Positions 34,438-44,068 are shown, numbered from the stretch's first letter. The stretch: 64,000 nucleotides of DNA from Rhizobium favelukesii (GCF_000577275.2 NZ_HG916852.1:3916001-3980000), one strand, 5' to 3'. Notes: generated by a model not told the origin, from the letters alone. Program-made: numbers and translations.

Positions 34438-36042
34438 TTATTGGCCGAGACCGGCAATGGCATGCGCGAAATCCTCGGCCTCGAACGGCTCCAGATCCTC
34501 GACGCTTTCTCCGACACCGATGAAATAGACCGGCAGCTTGTGCTTGGCCGAGATCGCCACGAGAATGCCACCCCGCGCCGTGCCATCGAGCTTTGTCATG
34601 ATCAGGCCGTTGACGCCGGCGACATTGCGGAAGATCTCCACCTGCGACAGCGCGTTCTGCCCCGTCGTGGCGTCGAGCGTCTGCAGCACGGTATGCGGCG
34701 CATCCGGATCGAGCTTGCCGAGTACGCGAACGATCTTCTCGAGTTCCGCCATCAGTTCCGCCTTGTTCTGCAGGCGGCCGGCCGTATCGATGATCAACAC
34801 ATCGCACCTCTTGGCCTTCGCCTGCTCGAAGGCGTCATAGGCAAGACCCGCGGCATCGGCGCCGAGCTTGGTGCCGATGAATTCCGACTTGGTGCGGTCA
34901 GCCCAGATCTTCAGCTGTTCGATGGCAGCGGCGCGGAACGTATCGCCGGCCGCGACCATGACCTTGAGGCCGGCACCCGAAAGCTTCGCGGCCAGCTTTC
35001 CGATCGTCGTCGTCTTGCCGGTGCCGTTGACCCCAACGACCAGGATGACGTGCGGCTTATGGCTCAGATCGAGCTGTAGCGGCTTTGCGACAGGCTTCAG
35101 CACCTTGGCGATCTCGCTTGCCATGATGCGGCTGACATCCTCGCCGGTGACGTCCTTGCCGTACCGCTCGGATGCGAGCGTATCGGTAACCCGCATCGCC
35201 GTCTCGACGCCGAGATCGGCCTGGATCAGCAGATCCTCCAGATCCTGCAGCGTCTCGTCATCGAGCTTGCGCTTGGTGAAGAGTGCCGCGATCTGGCCGG
35301 TAAGCTGCGAGGAGGTGCGGGCTAGGCCGGCGCGCAGCCGCTGGAACCAGGAAAGCTTTGGCGGAGGGACCAGGGCCACAGGCTCGGAAGCCGTAGGACC
35401 CGTGGCAAATCCCTTGGGAAGGACGGGAGCGGCAAAAGGATCACTTGAAGAGCTGTCGTCTTCCCCTGTTCGGTCGGATATCTCTTCCGCGGCCGGAGAG
35501 ATAGGATCGGCGATGGGCTCCTGCTCCGCGTCAGCTTCTGCGGCCAGCCCTGCCGCAGGCGCCTCTTCAGTTTCGCCGACAGATGCCACTTCCGCGACAC
35601 CACCCTCATCCTCTGGCCGATCGCCACTCCCCGGCTGAAGAGGCAAAGCAGCAGGAAGCGTGTCTTCGATAGTGCTTTCGGCAGGCGCCCCGGTCTCGGC
35701 TTGCGCTTCCGCCTCAAGCAGCGAGAGCGGCACAAGGCCCATATCGCCAGCCTGCACCTCAGCTGGAAGAACATCGGAAACATCGTCCTCTTTCGGCGCG
35801 AGCGCTTCCGCCTGCTCGGCAAGCTCCTCCACGGAGGCATCCTTGCCTACGTCATCGGCAGGCCCGCCGGCCGTCTCCATCTCTTCCGCCAGGACCGGAT
35901 CGGCGGCAACGGGAAGGTTCTCCTCACGCGAATGCGGCTCCAGTTCGGATTCGAGTACCCTCGCCTCGACCGCCTCCGGCGCCTGTTCTTCCTCCGGCTT
36001 GGGGCCGAAGGTGAAGACCTTTTTGATGAAACTGAACGCCAT
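34438..36042 (-). CDS. ftsY: Signal recognition particle receptor FtsY
   Basis: FtsY receives the SRP-ribosome complex at the inner membrane. The 534-residue protein has a conserved NG domain: four-helix N region from about residue 228 (LSWFQRLRAGLARTSSQ), P-loop GVNGTGKTT (about 337), DTAGR (about 413) and TKLDGTARGG (about 480). The N-terminal 225 residues form a very acidic, low-complexity A region (Glu/Ala/Asp rich), longer than in many FtsY proteins. It lies 15 bases downstream of mtaB. Its partner Ffh is encoded at 41719 on the other strand. Confidence 0.96.
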   Translation of the reverse strand: MAFSFIKKVFTFGPKPEEEQAPEAVEARVLESELEPHSREENLPVAADPVLAEEMETAGGPADDVGKDASVEELAEQAEALAPKEDDVSDVLPAEVQAGDMGLVPLSLLEAEAQAETGAPAESTIEDTLPAALPLQPGSGDRPEDEGGVAEVASVGETEEAPAAGLAAEADAEQEPIADPISPAAEEISDRTGEDDSSSSDPFAAPVLPKGFATGPTASEPVALVPPPKLSWFQRLRAGLARTSSQLTGQIAALFTKRKLDDETLQDLEDLLIQADLGVETAMRVTDTLASERYGKDVTGEDVSRIMASEIAKVLKPVAKPLQLDLSHKPHVILVVGVNGTGKTTTIGKLAAKLSGAGLKVMVAAGDTFRAAAIEQLKIWADRTKSEFIGTKLGADAAGLAYDAFEQAKAKRCDVLIIDTAGRLQNKAELMAELEKIVRVLGKLDPDAPHTVLQTLDATTGQNALSQVEIFRNVAGVNGLIMTKLDGTARGGILVAISAKHKLPVYFIGVGESVEDLEPFEAEDFAHAIAGLGQ

Positions 36043-36057
36043 GAGGATTCCGTAAAC

Positions 36058-37332
36058 TCAGGCCGCGTCGGCGGCCGTCAATTGCATGTCGAGGTGCTTG
36101 CCGTTGTGGCCCGTAATTGCCGCCTGCACGAAGCTTCGAGGCGCAAGCCCCGCTGCGGCGACAAGCGTGAAGTTTTCGGTGTGCGCCAAACCGTTGTTTT
36201 CCACCAGCAGCCATTGCCGCGTTCCCACCATTCCGTCGAGATGGGACTGATGCAGGCGATGTCCAGTGGTGCGAAGCCGTGCAGCCCGCTCCTTGACCAG
36301 CGCGCGATCGAGCTGTGGCATTCGCGCGGCAGGCGTCCCTGGCCGCGGGCTATAGGGAAAGACATGGAGATGGGCGATATTGGCCTCTTCCGCCAGCCGC
36401 ACGGCATTGGCGAACATCTCTTCGCTCTCAGTCGGAAAGCCGGCTATCATATCGGCGCCGAAGCTCATGTCCGGTCGCACGCCGCGCACGTCGTTGATAA
36501 AGGCCAAGGCATCCGCGCTAGAATGGCGGCGCTTCATCCGCTTCAGGATCATGTCGTCGCCATGTTGCAGCGAAAGGTGGAGATGCGGCATGAAGCGCGC
36601 ATCGTCGGCGATAAGATCCAGCAGATGCCTGTCCGCCTCAATGCTGTCGATCGATGAAAGCCGCAGGCGGCGAATATCCGGCACCTGTTTCAGAAGCGTC
36701 TTGGCAAGCAGTCCGAGCGTCGGCTCCCCAGGCAGATCGACCCCGTAGCTGGTTGCGTCGACCCCGGTCAGCACGATCTCTCGGTAGCCGCTTTCGACGA
36801 GCTTGCGCGCCTGGTCGACGACTGCCCCCATCGGCACGGAACGCGAATTGCCACGGCCATAGGGAATGATACAGAACGTGCAGCGGTGGTCGCAGCCGTT
36901 CTGGACCTGGATGAAAGCCCGCACATGACCATCGATGTGCTTGACCATCTGCGGCGCCGTCTGGCGCACGCTCATGATATCGTTGACGCGCAACTTCTCT
37001 TCCGCTGAAACGCCGAAATCCGGAAGCGTGCGATAGGAGGCGCTTTTCAGTTTCTCTTCGTTCCCGAGAACGACATCGACCTCGGCCATGCCAGCGAAGG
37101 TCTCTTTTTCCGTCTGCGCCGCACATCCGGTAACGATAATGCGGGCATGCGGGTTGTCGCGCCGTGCGCGTCGGATCGCCTGGCGAGCCTGGCGCACAGC
37201 CTCGCCGGTGACCGCACAAGTATTCACGAGGATGGCATTGTTGAGCCCGGCCTTCTCGGCCTCCGCCCGCATCACTTCGGATTCGTAGGTGTTCAGACGA
37301 CAGCCGAAGGTAATGACCTCGACGCCGCTCAC
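36058..37332 (-). CDS. mtaB: tRNA (N6-L-threonylcarbamoyladenosine(37)-C2)-methylthiotransferase MtaB
   Basis: MtaB is a radical-SAM enzyme that adds a methylthio group to t6A37 of tRNAs reading ANN codons. The 424-residue protein has the N-terminal UPF0004 cysteines ([26 protein letters not shown]), the radical-SAM CxxxCxxC in [13 protein letters not shown], and a C-terminal TRAM-like region. I chose the GTG at 37330-37332, which overlaps the dapF stop (GTGA); a longer frame adds 25 residues encoded inside dapF. Confidence 0.93.
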   Translation of the reverse strand: MSGVEVITFGCRLNTYESEVMRAEAEKAGLNNAILVNTCAVTGEAVRQARQAIRRARRDNPHARIIVTGCAAQTEKETFAGMAEVDVVLGNEEKLKSASYRTLPDFGVSAEEKLRVNDIMSVRQTAPQMVKHIDGHVRAFIQVQNGCDHRCTFCIIPYGRGNSRSVPMGAVVDQARKLVESGYREIVLTGVDATSYGVDLPGEPTLGLLAKTLLKQVPDIRRLRLSSIDSIEADRHLLDLIADDARFMPHLHLSLQHGDDMILKRMKRRHSSADALAFINDVRGVRPDMSFGADMIAGFPTESEEMFANAVRLAEEANIAHLHVFPYSPRPGTPAARMPQLDRALVKERAARLRTTGHRLHQSHLDGMVGTRQWLLVENNGLAHTENFTLVAAAGLAPRSFVQAAITGHNGKHLDMQLTAADAA

Positions 37333-38234
37333 CGCGCTTGCGCTCCCTGTGTCGCATCCCGCGACCACGCACCCGTCGACGGATCGAGCGCGCCGGACCA
37401 CTCCCACTCGGCAGGGCCCGTCATGATGACGCGACCATCATGCTCGCGCCATTCGATCGTCAACACGCCCTGGTTGGGGCTGCTTGCGACCGTCACCGCG
37501 ACTTCACGCCCCGTCCGTCCGGTGCGGGCGGCAGAAACGGCCGTGGCGCAGGCGGCAGACCCGCAGGCAAGCGTCAGTCCCGCGCCCCGCTCCCAGGTGC
37601 GCGTCGTGATCGAGCTTAGAGAGGTCACCTGCGCCAGCGTTATGTTGGCGCGCTCGGGGAACATCGGATGGTTTTCGAGCAACGGGCCGAAGCGCCCGAG
37701 ATCGAAGGACATTACATCCCTATCTACCCAGAAGATCGCGTGCGGATTACCCATCGAAGTGACGGAAGGTGAATGCATCACCGGATTGTCGATCGGCCCG
37801 ATTTGCAGCTCGATGCGGCTCGTGTCGTGGAATTCCTCCGCAAGCGGAATCTTGTCCCAGTCGAAGACCGGCTTACCCATATCGACGGAGATCGTCCCGT
37901 CCTCGTGTTCGACGGCATTCAGAATGCCTGCCACCGTCTGGAAGGTGAAAACCTTCTTGCCGGTTTCCGCGGCGAGTGCCTGTACGACGCAGCGCGTGCC
38001 GTTGCCACAGGCCTGCGCCTTCGATCCGTCGGAGTTCAGGATATCGATCCAGGCATCCGTGCCCGATGCCTTCGGATCGTGGATTGCCATGATCTGGTCG
38101 AACTGCGTGTCCGGCTCGGCATTCAGCGCGATTGCCGCGGCAGGCGTCACCCTGTCGGCGCGGCCGCGCATGTCAACGACCAGGATCTTGTTGCCAAGCC
38201 CGTTCATCTTCGCGAATTCGACCGTTGCGCTCAT
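37329..38234 (-). CDS. dapF: Diaminopimelate epimerase
   Basis: DapF converts LL- to meso-diaminopimelate for lysine and peptidoglycan synthesis. The 301-residue protein has both catalytic cysteines, in ACGNGTRCV and [12 protein letters not shown], and the N-terminal [11 protein letters not shown] block. The start at 38232-38234 (MSATVEFAK) is chosen by homology; the ribosome site is weak (GGACGTGACACCC). It overlaps mtaB by four bases and heads the mtaB-ftsY-yciB run, and it is divergent from the EF-G-like gene. Confidence 0.95.
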   Translation of the reverse strand: MSATVEFAKMNGLGNKILVVDMRGRADRVTPAAAIALNAEPDTQFDQIMAIHDPKASGTDAWIDILNSDGSKAQACGNGTRCVVQALAAETGKKVFTFQTVAGILNAVEHEDGTISVDMGKPVFDWDKIPLAEEFHDTSRIELQIGPIDNPVMHSPSVTSMGNPHAIFWVDRDVMSFDLGRFGPLLENHPMFPERANITLAQVTSLSSITTRTWERGAGLTLACGSAACATAVSAARTGRTGREVAVTVASSPNQGVLTIEWREHDGRVIMTGPAEWEWSGALDPSTGAWSRDATQGAQAR

Positions 38235-38443
38235 GGGTGTCACGTCCGTCTCTGTTTGGGCTGTATATGGCGGAAATGCGGGGGAATTACCAGTGGGTTG
38301 ACGGACCCGAACGCAGCGACACATTGATGGGAGCGCTATACCGAAGCCTCATATTTAAGAATGATCGCAACTGTCTGGCGCTTTTCTTCGCTTCGAGGCA
38401 TTCTTTGGTTTCGGATGCGTGCTTTTGGCAGGGAGGATCGCCG

Positions 38444-40402
38444 ATGCGCTGCTTCACGGTACTTGGGCCCTCGCAGACGGGAAAAACGACGCTCGTCGCA
38501 AAGCTGGCCTCGCTCGAGGGAACGCCCAGAAAGTCAGCCTCTCCATACGGATCAAGCCTGACGGAATTCGATTTCAAGGACGAAGCGTGGTGTGCGGTCG
38601 ACACGCCTGGGGCAAACGAGGCCCTGGCCTTGGCGCAGGATGCCCTGCTCGTCAGCGACGCCTGTATTCTCTGCATATCACCGACGCCGGATGATGCCGT
38701 TCTGGCCGCACCTTATCTGCGCGCCATCGAGGCTTCCGGCACGCCCTGCGTGGTCTTCATCAATCGGATGGACGAGCCGCGCGGTCGACTGCGTGATGTC
38801 ATTGCCGCACTTCAGGCCTATTGCAACCATCCCCTCGTCTTACGACAGGTCCCGATCCGTGACGGCGACACGATTGTCGGCAGCTGCGACCTGATTTCCG
38901 AGCGCGCCTGGCGCTACCGGGAGGGGCAGCCCTCCGCGCTGATCGAACTGCCGCAGGATGCCGTCGAGCGCGAGCACGAGGCGCGGGCAGAGATGCTCGA
39001 GCAGTTGTCGGAGTTCGATGACTGGCTTCTCGAGGAGCTCATCGAAGACCGGGAGCCGGCAAGTGACACGCTGTTTGCCATCTCCTCGCGCATCCTCAAA
39101 GAGAACCGGGTCATCCCCGTGCTGTTCGGTGCCGCCTCCCACAGCAACGGCATCATGCGCCTGATGAAGGCCCTGCGCCACGAAGCCCCACCGGCAACGG
39201 CACTGCGGACCCGTCTCGCAACAGGTTCCGGTGCGGAAGGAGGGGCACTTTCCGCCGTCAGTTTCCATGCCTATCACAAGGCCAATGTCGGCAAGACGGT
39301 GCTGGTTCGCGCGCTGGCCGACGGCTTGAAGCAAGGTGCCTCCTTGGGCGGCGCAACTCTGGGCCCGCTGCAGGAGGCCGGCAGCGGAAAGCCGATCAGC
39401 GGCAGCGTGCAGCCAGGCGGCGTCTTTGCCGCTCTCAAATCAGACCATCTGCCCGCGCCCGCCCTGCTGACACAGTCGGCAAGCGTCGAACCGCCCGACT
39501 GGACTACACCGCCGACACCGATGCTGGAGAGAATACTTGTTCCCGGCAGCGAGCGTGACGAAACCAAGCTCTCGGCAACGCTGGCGAAATTGGCGGAAAC
39601 CGATCGCGGCCTGAAGGTGATGCAGGAGGAAGGCACCGGCGCGGCACTGATCTGCGCTCAGGGACCGGTCCATCTACGCGAACTTCGCAAGACGCTGTCG
39701 GAAGTCTTCCGGGTCGAAGTTTCGGACCGCGCGCCAAACCCGATCTACCGGGAGACCATCTCGAAGCCCTCGGACGTCCACTACCGACACCGCAAACAGA
39801 CGGGCGGCGCCGGACAATTCGCCGATGTGCAGCTCAGCGTCCGGCCGAACGAGCGCGGCCAGGGCTTCACGTTCGGCGAAAGCGTCAAAGGGGGCACTGT
39901 GCCGCGAAACTACATACCGGCCGTCGAGGCCGGTGCCCGCGAAGCGATGGAGAAAGGGCCGCTCGGCTTCCAGGTCATAGACGTCGATGTGACATTGACC
40001 GATGGCCAGTATCATTCGGTCGACAGCTCTGATTTCGCCTTCCGTGCGGCCGGCAAAATGGGCGTCAAGCAGGCGCTTTCACAGGCGTCCGCCGTTCTCA
40101 TGCAGCCGGTCGTACGGGTGGAAATCCATATCCCCTCGATCTTTTCGGGCGGCATTGTGACGCTCGTCTCCTCAATGAGGGGTCAAGTGCTCGGCTTCGA
40201 TCGGGACGAGAACGCGAAGGGCTGGGACATATTTCGAGCACTCGTCCCCGGCGGGGTGCTTGACGAATTGGGGCGGTCGCTCAGGTCCGCAACGCAGGGC
40301 ATTGGCCATTTCTCCAAGAGTTTCGATCACTTCGAGGAGCTCTATGGCAAGGAGGCCGACACCATCATCAATGCGCACGGCGCGGGGGCACAAGCGCACT
40401 AA
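38444..40402 (+). CDS. EF-G-like translation-factor GTPase with degenerate G domain
   Basis: A 652-residue EF-G paralogue. The G domain has a P-loop GPSQTGKTT (about residues 7-15) and DTPG, but switch I is very short with no RGITI motif, and G4 reads NRMD instead of NKxD. Domains II to V follow in order. Domain IV keeps the EF-G hallmarks GGAGQFADVQLSVRP and the tip loop YHSVDSSDFAF with its histidine. The ATG at 38444 is supported by GGGAGGATC. Related proteins are annotated as EF-G2 or elongation-factor-G-like, with no agreed role. It may bind ribosomes yet hydrolyse GTP poorly; that is inference. It is divergent from dapF and ends three bases before the metallo-hydrolase gene's stop. Confidence 0.88.
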   Translation: MRCFTVLGPSQTGKTTLVAKLASLEGTPRKSASPYGSSLTEFDFKDEAWCAVDTPGANEALALAQDALLVSDACILCISPTPDDAVLAAPYLRAIEASGTPCVVFINRMDEPRGRLRDVIAALQAYCNHPLVLRQVPIRDGDTIVGSCDLISERAWRYREGQPSALIELPQDAVEREHEARAEMLEQLSEFDDWLLEELIEDREPASDTLFAISSRILKENRVIPVLFGAASHSNGIMRLMKALRHEAPPATALRTRLATGSGAEGGALSAVSFHAYHKANVGKTVLVRALADGLKQGASLGGATLGPLQEAGSGKPISGSVQPGGVFAALKSDHLPAPALLTQSASVEPPDWTTPPTPMLERILVPGSERDETKLSATLAKLAETDRGLKVMQEEGTGAALICAQGPVHLRELRKTLSEVFRVEVSDRAPNPIYRETISKPSDVHYRHRKQTGGAGQFADVQLSVRPNERGQGFTFGESVKGGTVPRNYIPAVEAGAREAMEKGPLGFQVIDVDVTLTDGQYHSVDSSDFAFRAAGKMGVKQALSQASAVLMQPVVRVEIHIPSIFSGGIVTLVSSMRGQVLGFDRDENAKGWDIFRALVPGGVLDELGRSLRSATQGIGHFSKSFDHFEELYGKEADTIINAHGAGAQAH

Positions 40403-40405
40403 CGA

Positions 40406-41410
40406 TCATGCCGACGGCACGTCGAATACCTCGCCTGCCCTGAGCGGACGGAACCGCTCGGGCGGTATGCCATGCTCAACCATGGCGGCTTTCAGCGCCT
40501 TGACCGGCGCATCGACCGCCTCGTCGGTCAGCTGGAACGTTGCAAAGTGATGCCCTGCCACATAGGCCGCATTCGCCAGCTGCATGCCCATCACCGCTTC
40601 CGAAGGATTCTGATGCTGGCCCTTCATGAACCAACGCGGCTCGTATGCCCCGAAGGGCAGGATGGCGAGGCGAAAGGCGCCATGCTTTTGCCGCGCGGCC
40701 TCATAGTTGACGCCGCCGTGGAAGCCCGTATCCCCGACGTGGTAGATCTTCCCGGCCGGCGTCGCCAGGACGAAAGCAGCCCACAGCGCCATGCGGCGAT
40801 CCCCGGTGCCGCGTGCGGACCAATGATGCACGGGTTCGGCATCGATGCTGATTCCCGCAAGGGAGAGGCGCGTGCCCCAATCCATAGCCGTCACCTGCAT
40901 GTCGGGCACCGCACTGCGAATGATCGTATCGTTGCCGAGGGGCGTCACAACATGCGGCCGATGCTTTGCCTGCAAGAGCTTGAGCGTCACAACATCAAGA
41001 TGGTCGTAGTGATTGTGGGACACAAACACGAGATCGATCGGCGGCAGATCGTCGATTGCGATGCCCGGGGCAACGGCGCGCTTCGGGCCGGCAAAGGTGA
41101 AGGGGCTGGCACGCTCGGACCAAACAGGATCCGTGAGAATGTTAAGCCCCGCGACCTGCACCAACAGTGTCGCATGACCGACCATGGTCACCCGCAGATC
41201 ATTTCCATCCACGCGCAGATCGGGTTTTACTGGTGCGAACGGGCTTGGAACCGACCTCGGCCAGCGATCGCGACCGCCGCCGAACTGCCATCTCATCAAA
41301 TCTCGGAAGCCGAGAGGCTCGATACCATCCGGATTGAAGAAATGCGTGCCGTCGAAGTGATCGGAAACAGGCCCCTGATAGTATGGATTGCGTCGCTTGG
41401 CTGTCGGCAT
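40406..41410 (-). CDS. Metallo-beta-lactamase-fold hydrolase (UlaG / NAPE-PLD-like)
   Basis: The 334-residue protein has the MBL zinc motif HxHxDH in VFVSHNHYDHLDVVTL, an upstream MVGHATLLVQVAGLNILTDPVWSERASPF block (GHAT and TDP parts), and downstream HVGDTGFHGG and PIH-type metal sites in VAGHHFATFQ. This pattern fits the NAPE-PLD/RomA-type cytoplasmic or membrane-associated hydrolases; the substrate is unknown. The start at 41408-41410 (MPTAKRRNPYYQGP) is chosen by homology; 43 codons further upstream are open but lack a site. It converges with the EF-G-like gene, three bases apart. Confidence 0.88.
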   Translation of the reverse strand: MPTAKRRNPYYQGPVSDHFDGTHFFNPDGIEPLGFRDLMRWQFGGGRDRWPRSVPSPFAPVKPDLRVDGNDLRVTMVGHATLLVQVAGLNILTDPVWSERASPFTFAGPKRAVAPGIAIDDLPPIDLVFVSHNHYDHLDVVTLKLLQAKHRPHVVTPLGNDTIIRSAVPDMQVTAMDWGTRLSLAGISIDAEPVHHWSARGTGDRRMALWAAFVLATPAGKIYHVGDTGFHGGVNYEAARQKHGAFRLAILPFGAYEPRWFMKGQHQNPSEAVMGMQLANAAYVAGHHFATFQLTDEAVDAPVKALKAAMVEHGIPPERFRPLRAGEVFDVPSA

Positions 41411-41500
41411 TCGAAAGCGGTTCCGTTTGAGAGCAAAACAGGATCTGGGTTTTAGCGCGTACTTTTGAAAGACCCGCGCGTGGTCTTTTCTCGGCGTTCC

Positions 41501-41529
41501 CTTGACTCCCAGCCCGTTTTCCTGTTTAT
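41501..41529 (+). promoter_or_regulatory. Putative promoter upstream of ffh
   Basis: CTTGAC (41501-41506), a 17-base spacer and GTTTAT (41524-41529) resemble the rhizobial housekeeping pattern CTTGAC-N17-CTATAT at the -35 and loosely at the -10. A transcript would begin near 41536 and carry a structured leader of about 180 bases before ffh. Confidence 0.5.
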
Positions 41530-41535
41530 CGCCGC

Positions 41536-41650
41536 TCAATCTGCGACGAGCTTCAAGACTCGAGCCACCGACCGGGACCCGTTAAAAGGTATAAAGAGAT
41601 CCCGGAGGTCCACACCCGACAGCGCGATGCGCCCTCGGGTGCTTTTTGGT
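41536..41650 (+). ncRNA. Candidate structured leader or small RNA ahead of ffh
   Basis: Between a putative promoter and ffh lie three possible hairpins: CGAG/CTCG (41547-41550 and 41559-41562), CCGGGA/TCCCGG (41572-41577 and 41600-41605) and an intrinsic-terminator-like stem CACCCGA/TCGGGTG (41613-41619 and 41635-41641) with an inner GCGC/GCGC helix and then CTTTTT. The region could be an attenuated ffh leader or an independent RNA of about 110 bases. I find no conserved SRP-RNA loop, so it is not the SRP RNA gene. Confidence 0.45.
41613..41647 (+). terminator. Intrinsic-terminator-like hairpin 72 bases before ffh
   Basis: A two-part stem (7 bp outer, 4 bp inner) is followed by CTTTTT. It points toward ffh, lies downstream of a putative promoter and upstream of the ffh start, the arrangement of an attenuator or of the end of a small RNA. 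Confidence 0.6.
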
Positions 41651-41718
41651 TATGCGTCTTGTTTTCGTCAAGGAAAAGCACGAGGTTTCCGCTATCCCGG
41701 AAACACAAGGAAGAGCCG

Positions 41719-43293
41719 ATGTTTGAAAACCTCCAGGACCGTCTTGGTTCCATTCTCAATGGACTGACAGGCCGTGGCGCGCTTTCGGAAAGTGATGTTT
41801 CCGCAGCGCTGCGCGAGGTTCGCCGTGCGTTGCTGGAAGCCGACGTCGCGCTCGACGTGGTGCGTGCCTTCACCGACCGCGTCCGCGAAAAAGCCGTCGG
41901 CGCCGAGATCCTGAAGTCGATCAAGCCTGGCCAGATGGTCGTCAAGATCGTCCATGACGAGCTGATCGAGATGCTCGGTGGAGAAGGCGTCGGTGTCGAC
42001 CTACACGCAGCCGCCCCCGTCGTCATCATGATGGTCGGTCTGCAGGGCTCGGGCAAGACTACCACGTCCGCCAAGATTGCCCACCGCCTGACGACGCGCG
42101 AGAAGAAGAAGGTGCTGATGGCATCGCTCGACACGCGCCGTCCGGCAGCGCAGGAGCAGTTGCGCCAACTCGGCGTCCAGGCGAGCATCGACACGTTGCC
42201 CGTCATCGCGGGCCAGTCGCCCACCGATATCGCCGCCCGCGCCGTGCAGGCAGCCAAGCTCGGCGGCCATGACGTCGTCATCCTCGACACCGCCGGCCGC
42301 ACTCATATCGACGAACCCTTGATGGTCGAAATGGCCGATATCAAGAAGAAGTCGAATCCGCACGAAATCCTGCTGGTCGCGGACTCGCTGACCGGTCAGG
42401 ACGCCGTCAACCTCGCCCGCAATTTCGACGAGCGCGTCGGCATCACCGGCCTCGTTCTGACCCGCATGGACGGCGACGGCCGTGGCGGCGCCGCGCTGTC
42501 GATGCGCGCCGTGACAGGCAAGCCGATCAAGCTGATCGGTGTCGGCGAGCGCATGGGCGAGTTGGAGGAATTCCATCCCCGCCGTATCGCCGACCGTATT
42601 CTCGGAATGGGCGACATCGTTTCGCTGGTCGAGCGCGCTGCCGAAAATATCGACGCCGAAAAGGCGGCCGCGATGGCCGCCAAGATGGCCAAGGGCAAGT
42701 TCGACCTGAACGACCTCGCCGACCAGCTGCGCCAGATGCAGAAGATGGGCGGCATGGGCGGCATCATGAGCATGATGCCCGGCATGGCCGGCATGAAGGA
42801 CAAGATGGCCTCCGCCGGCCTCAACGACAGCCTGTTCGGCCGTCAGCTCGCCATTATCGGTTCGATGACCAAGGCCGAACGCGCCAACCCTGACATGCTC
42901 AAGCATTCGCGAAAGAAGCGCATCGCCGCCGGTTCCGGTACCGATGCCTCCGACATCAACAAGCTTCTGAAGATGCACCGTCAGATGGCCGACATGATGA
43001 AGATGATGGGCGGCAAGGGCAAAGGCGGGATGATGAAGCAGATGATGGGCGGCCTTGCCGGCAAGATGGGCCTCGGTGGCCTTGGCGGCGGCATGGGCGG
43101 CATGCCTGATCTCTCCAACATCGATCCGAAGCAGCTCGAAGCACTGCAGAAGCAGGCGGAGGCCGCCGGCCTCGGCAAGCCGGGCGGCGGCATGCCTGGT
43201 CTCGGCAATGGTTTGCCGGGTCTGGGCGGCGCCAAGCTCCCCGGCCTTGGCGGTGGTTTCCCGGGTCTGCCCGGCTTGCCCAAGAAGAAGTGA
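41719..43293 (+). CDS. ffh: Signal recognition particle protein Ffh
   Basis: Ffh is the SRP54 homologue that binds signal sequences and SRP RNA. The 524-residue protein has the NG domain with P-loop GLQGSGKTT (about residue 107), DTAGRTHIDE, and TRMDGDGRGG, then a methionine-rich M domain (MGGMGGIMSMMPGMAGMKD and later) ending in a Gly/Leu/Pro-rich tail with KKK. The ATG at 41719 follows AAGGAAGAGCC; a longer frame adds 20 residues from the leader. FtsY, its receptor, is encoded at 34438. Chorismate mutase, rpsP, rimM and trmD follow on the same strand. Confidence 0.97.
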   Translation: MFENLQDRLGSILNGLTGRGALSESDVSAALREVRRALLEADVALDVVRAFTDRVREKAVGAEILKSIKPGQMVVKIVHDELIEMLGGEGVGVDLHAAAPVVIMMVGLQGSGKTTTSAKIAHRLTTREKKKVLMASLDTRRPAAQEQLRQLGVQASIDTLPVIAGQSPTDIAARAVQAAKLGGHDVVILDTAGRTHIDEPLMVEMADIKKKSNPHEILLVADSLTGQDAVNLARNFDERVGITGLVLTRMDGDGRGGAALSMRAVTGKPIKLIGVGERMGELEEFHPRRIADRILGMGDIVSLVERAAENIDAEKAAAMAAKMAKGKFDLNDLADQLRQMQKMGGMGGIMSMMPGMAGMKDKMASAGLNDSLFGRQLAIIGSMTKAERANPDMLKHSRKKRIAAGSGTDASDINKLLKMHRQMADMMKMMGGKGKGGMMKQMMGGLAGKMGLGGLGGGMGGMPDLSNIDPKQLEALQKQAEAAGLGKPGGGMPGLGNGLPGLGGAKLPGLGGGFPGLPGLPKKK

Positions 43294-43308
43294 AGGGTCG
43301 CGTAGAAG

Positions 43309-43629
43309 ATGATTGATCCTGAAATCAAAGCCCAGCTTTCGAGCTATCGCCAGTCGATCGACAACATCGACGCGGCATTGGTGCATATCCTGGCCGAACG
43401 TTTCCGCTGCACCAAAGAGGTCGGCGTTCTCAAGGCCAAGTACAAGTTGCCGCCGGCCGATCCGGCGCGCGAAGAATACCAGATCGAACGCCTTCGCCAC
43501 CTGGCGAAGGATGCCAATCTGGATCCGGATTTCGCCGAGAAGTTCCTGAACTTCGTCATCAAGGAAGTCATCCGGCATCATGAGCAGATCGCCGCGGATC
43601 ACGCCGAAAACGGCGCCGCAGCAAAATGA
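43309..43629 (+). CDS. Chorismate mutase, AroQ class
   Basis: This 106-residue all-helical enzyme converts chorismate to prephenate for phenylalanine and tyrosine synthesis. AroQ signatures are present: SYRQSIDNIDAALVHILAERF (helix 1), EVGVLKAKYKLPPADPAREE with the active-site lysine, and FLNFVIKEVIRHH. It is a stand-alone domain without PheA dehydratase. The ATG lies 15 bases past ffh, within the ffh-rpsP transcript in many Rhizobiales, so it is probably co-transcribed. Confidence 0.92.
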   Translation: MIDPEIKAQLSSYRQSIDNIDAALVHILAERFRCTKEVGVLKAKYKLPPADPAREEYQIERLRHLAKDANLDPDFAEKFLNFVIKEVIRHHEQIAADHAENGAAAK

Positions 43630-43677
43630 ACCATACCGCCAAACCAGGCGGTCCAAAAAGTCCAAGGAGTAAAGAAA

Positions 43678-44046
43678 ATGGCACTGAAAATTCGTCTCGC
43701 CCGCGGTGGCTCCAAGAAGCGCCCGTACTACCATGTTGTCGTCGCCGACGCCCGTTCGCCGCGCGATGGCCGCTTCCTCGAAAAGCTCGGTTCCTGGAAC
43801 CCGATGCTCGCCAAGGACGATGCAAAGCGCATTGAACTGAACGCCGAGCGCATCAAGCATTGGCTCGACAACGGCGCACAGCCGACCGACCGCGTTTTGC
43901 GCTTCCTCGACGAAGCTGGCGTTGCAAAGCGCGAAACCAAGAACAACCCGGTCAAGGCAAAGCCGGGCAAGAAGGCTCAGGAGCGCGCTGCTGAAAAGGC
44001 TCAGAAGGTCGCTGACGCTGCCGAAGCTGCTGCTTCCGCAGAATAA
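43678..44046 (+). CDS. rpsP: 30S ribosomal protein S16
   Basis: A 122-residue S16 protein: [19 protein letters not shown] at the N-terminus, then [16 protein letters not shown] and [16 protein letters not shown]. The last 40 residues are a Lys/Ala-rich extension ([18 protein letters not shown] and on) found in many alphaproteobacterial S16 proteins. A strong AAGGAG site precedes the ATG. A terminator follows before rimM, which may lower rimM/trmD expression relative to rpsP. Confidence 0.97.
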   Translation: MALKIRLARGGSKKRPYYHVVVADARSPRDGRFLEKLGSWNPMLAKDDAKRIELNAERIKHWLDNGAQPTDRVLRFLDEAGVAKRETKNNPVKAKPGKKAQERAAEKAQKVADAAEAAASAE

Positions 44047-44068
44047 TCGGGATCCTTCCCTTATGACG

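Noticed and set aside
41536..41650. SRP RNA (ffs) gene beside ffh
   Set aside because: The conserved SRP RNA apical loop (GGAAGGAAGC type) is absent, so the structured region is something else.
42001..43860. Long minus-strand open frame opposite ffh and rpsP
   Set aside because: It is rich in His/Asp/Leu as expected from the complement of ffh codons, with no family match and no start signals.
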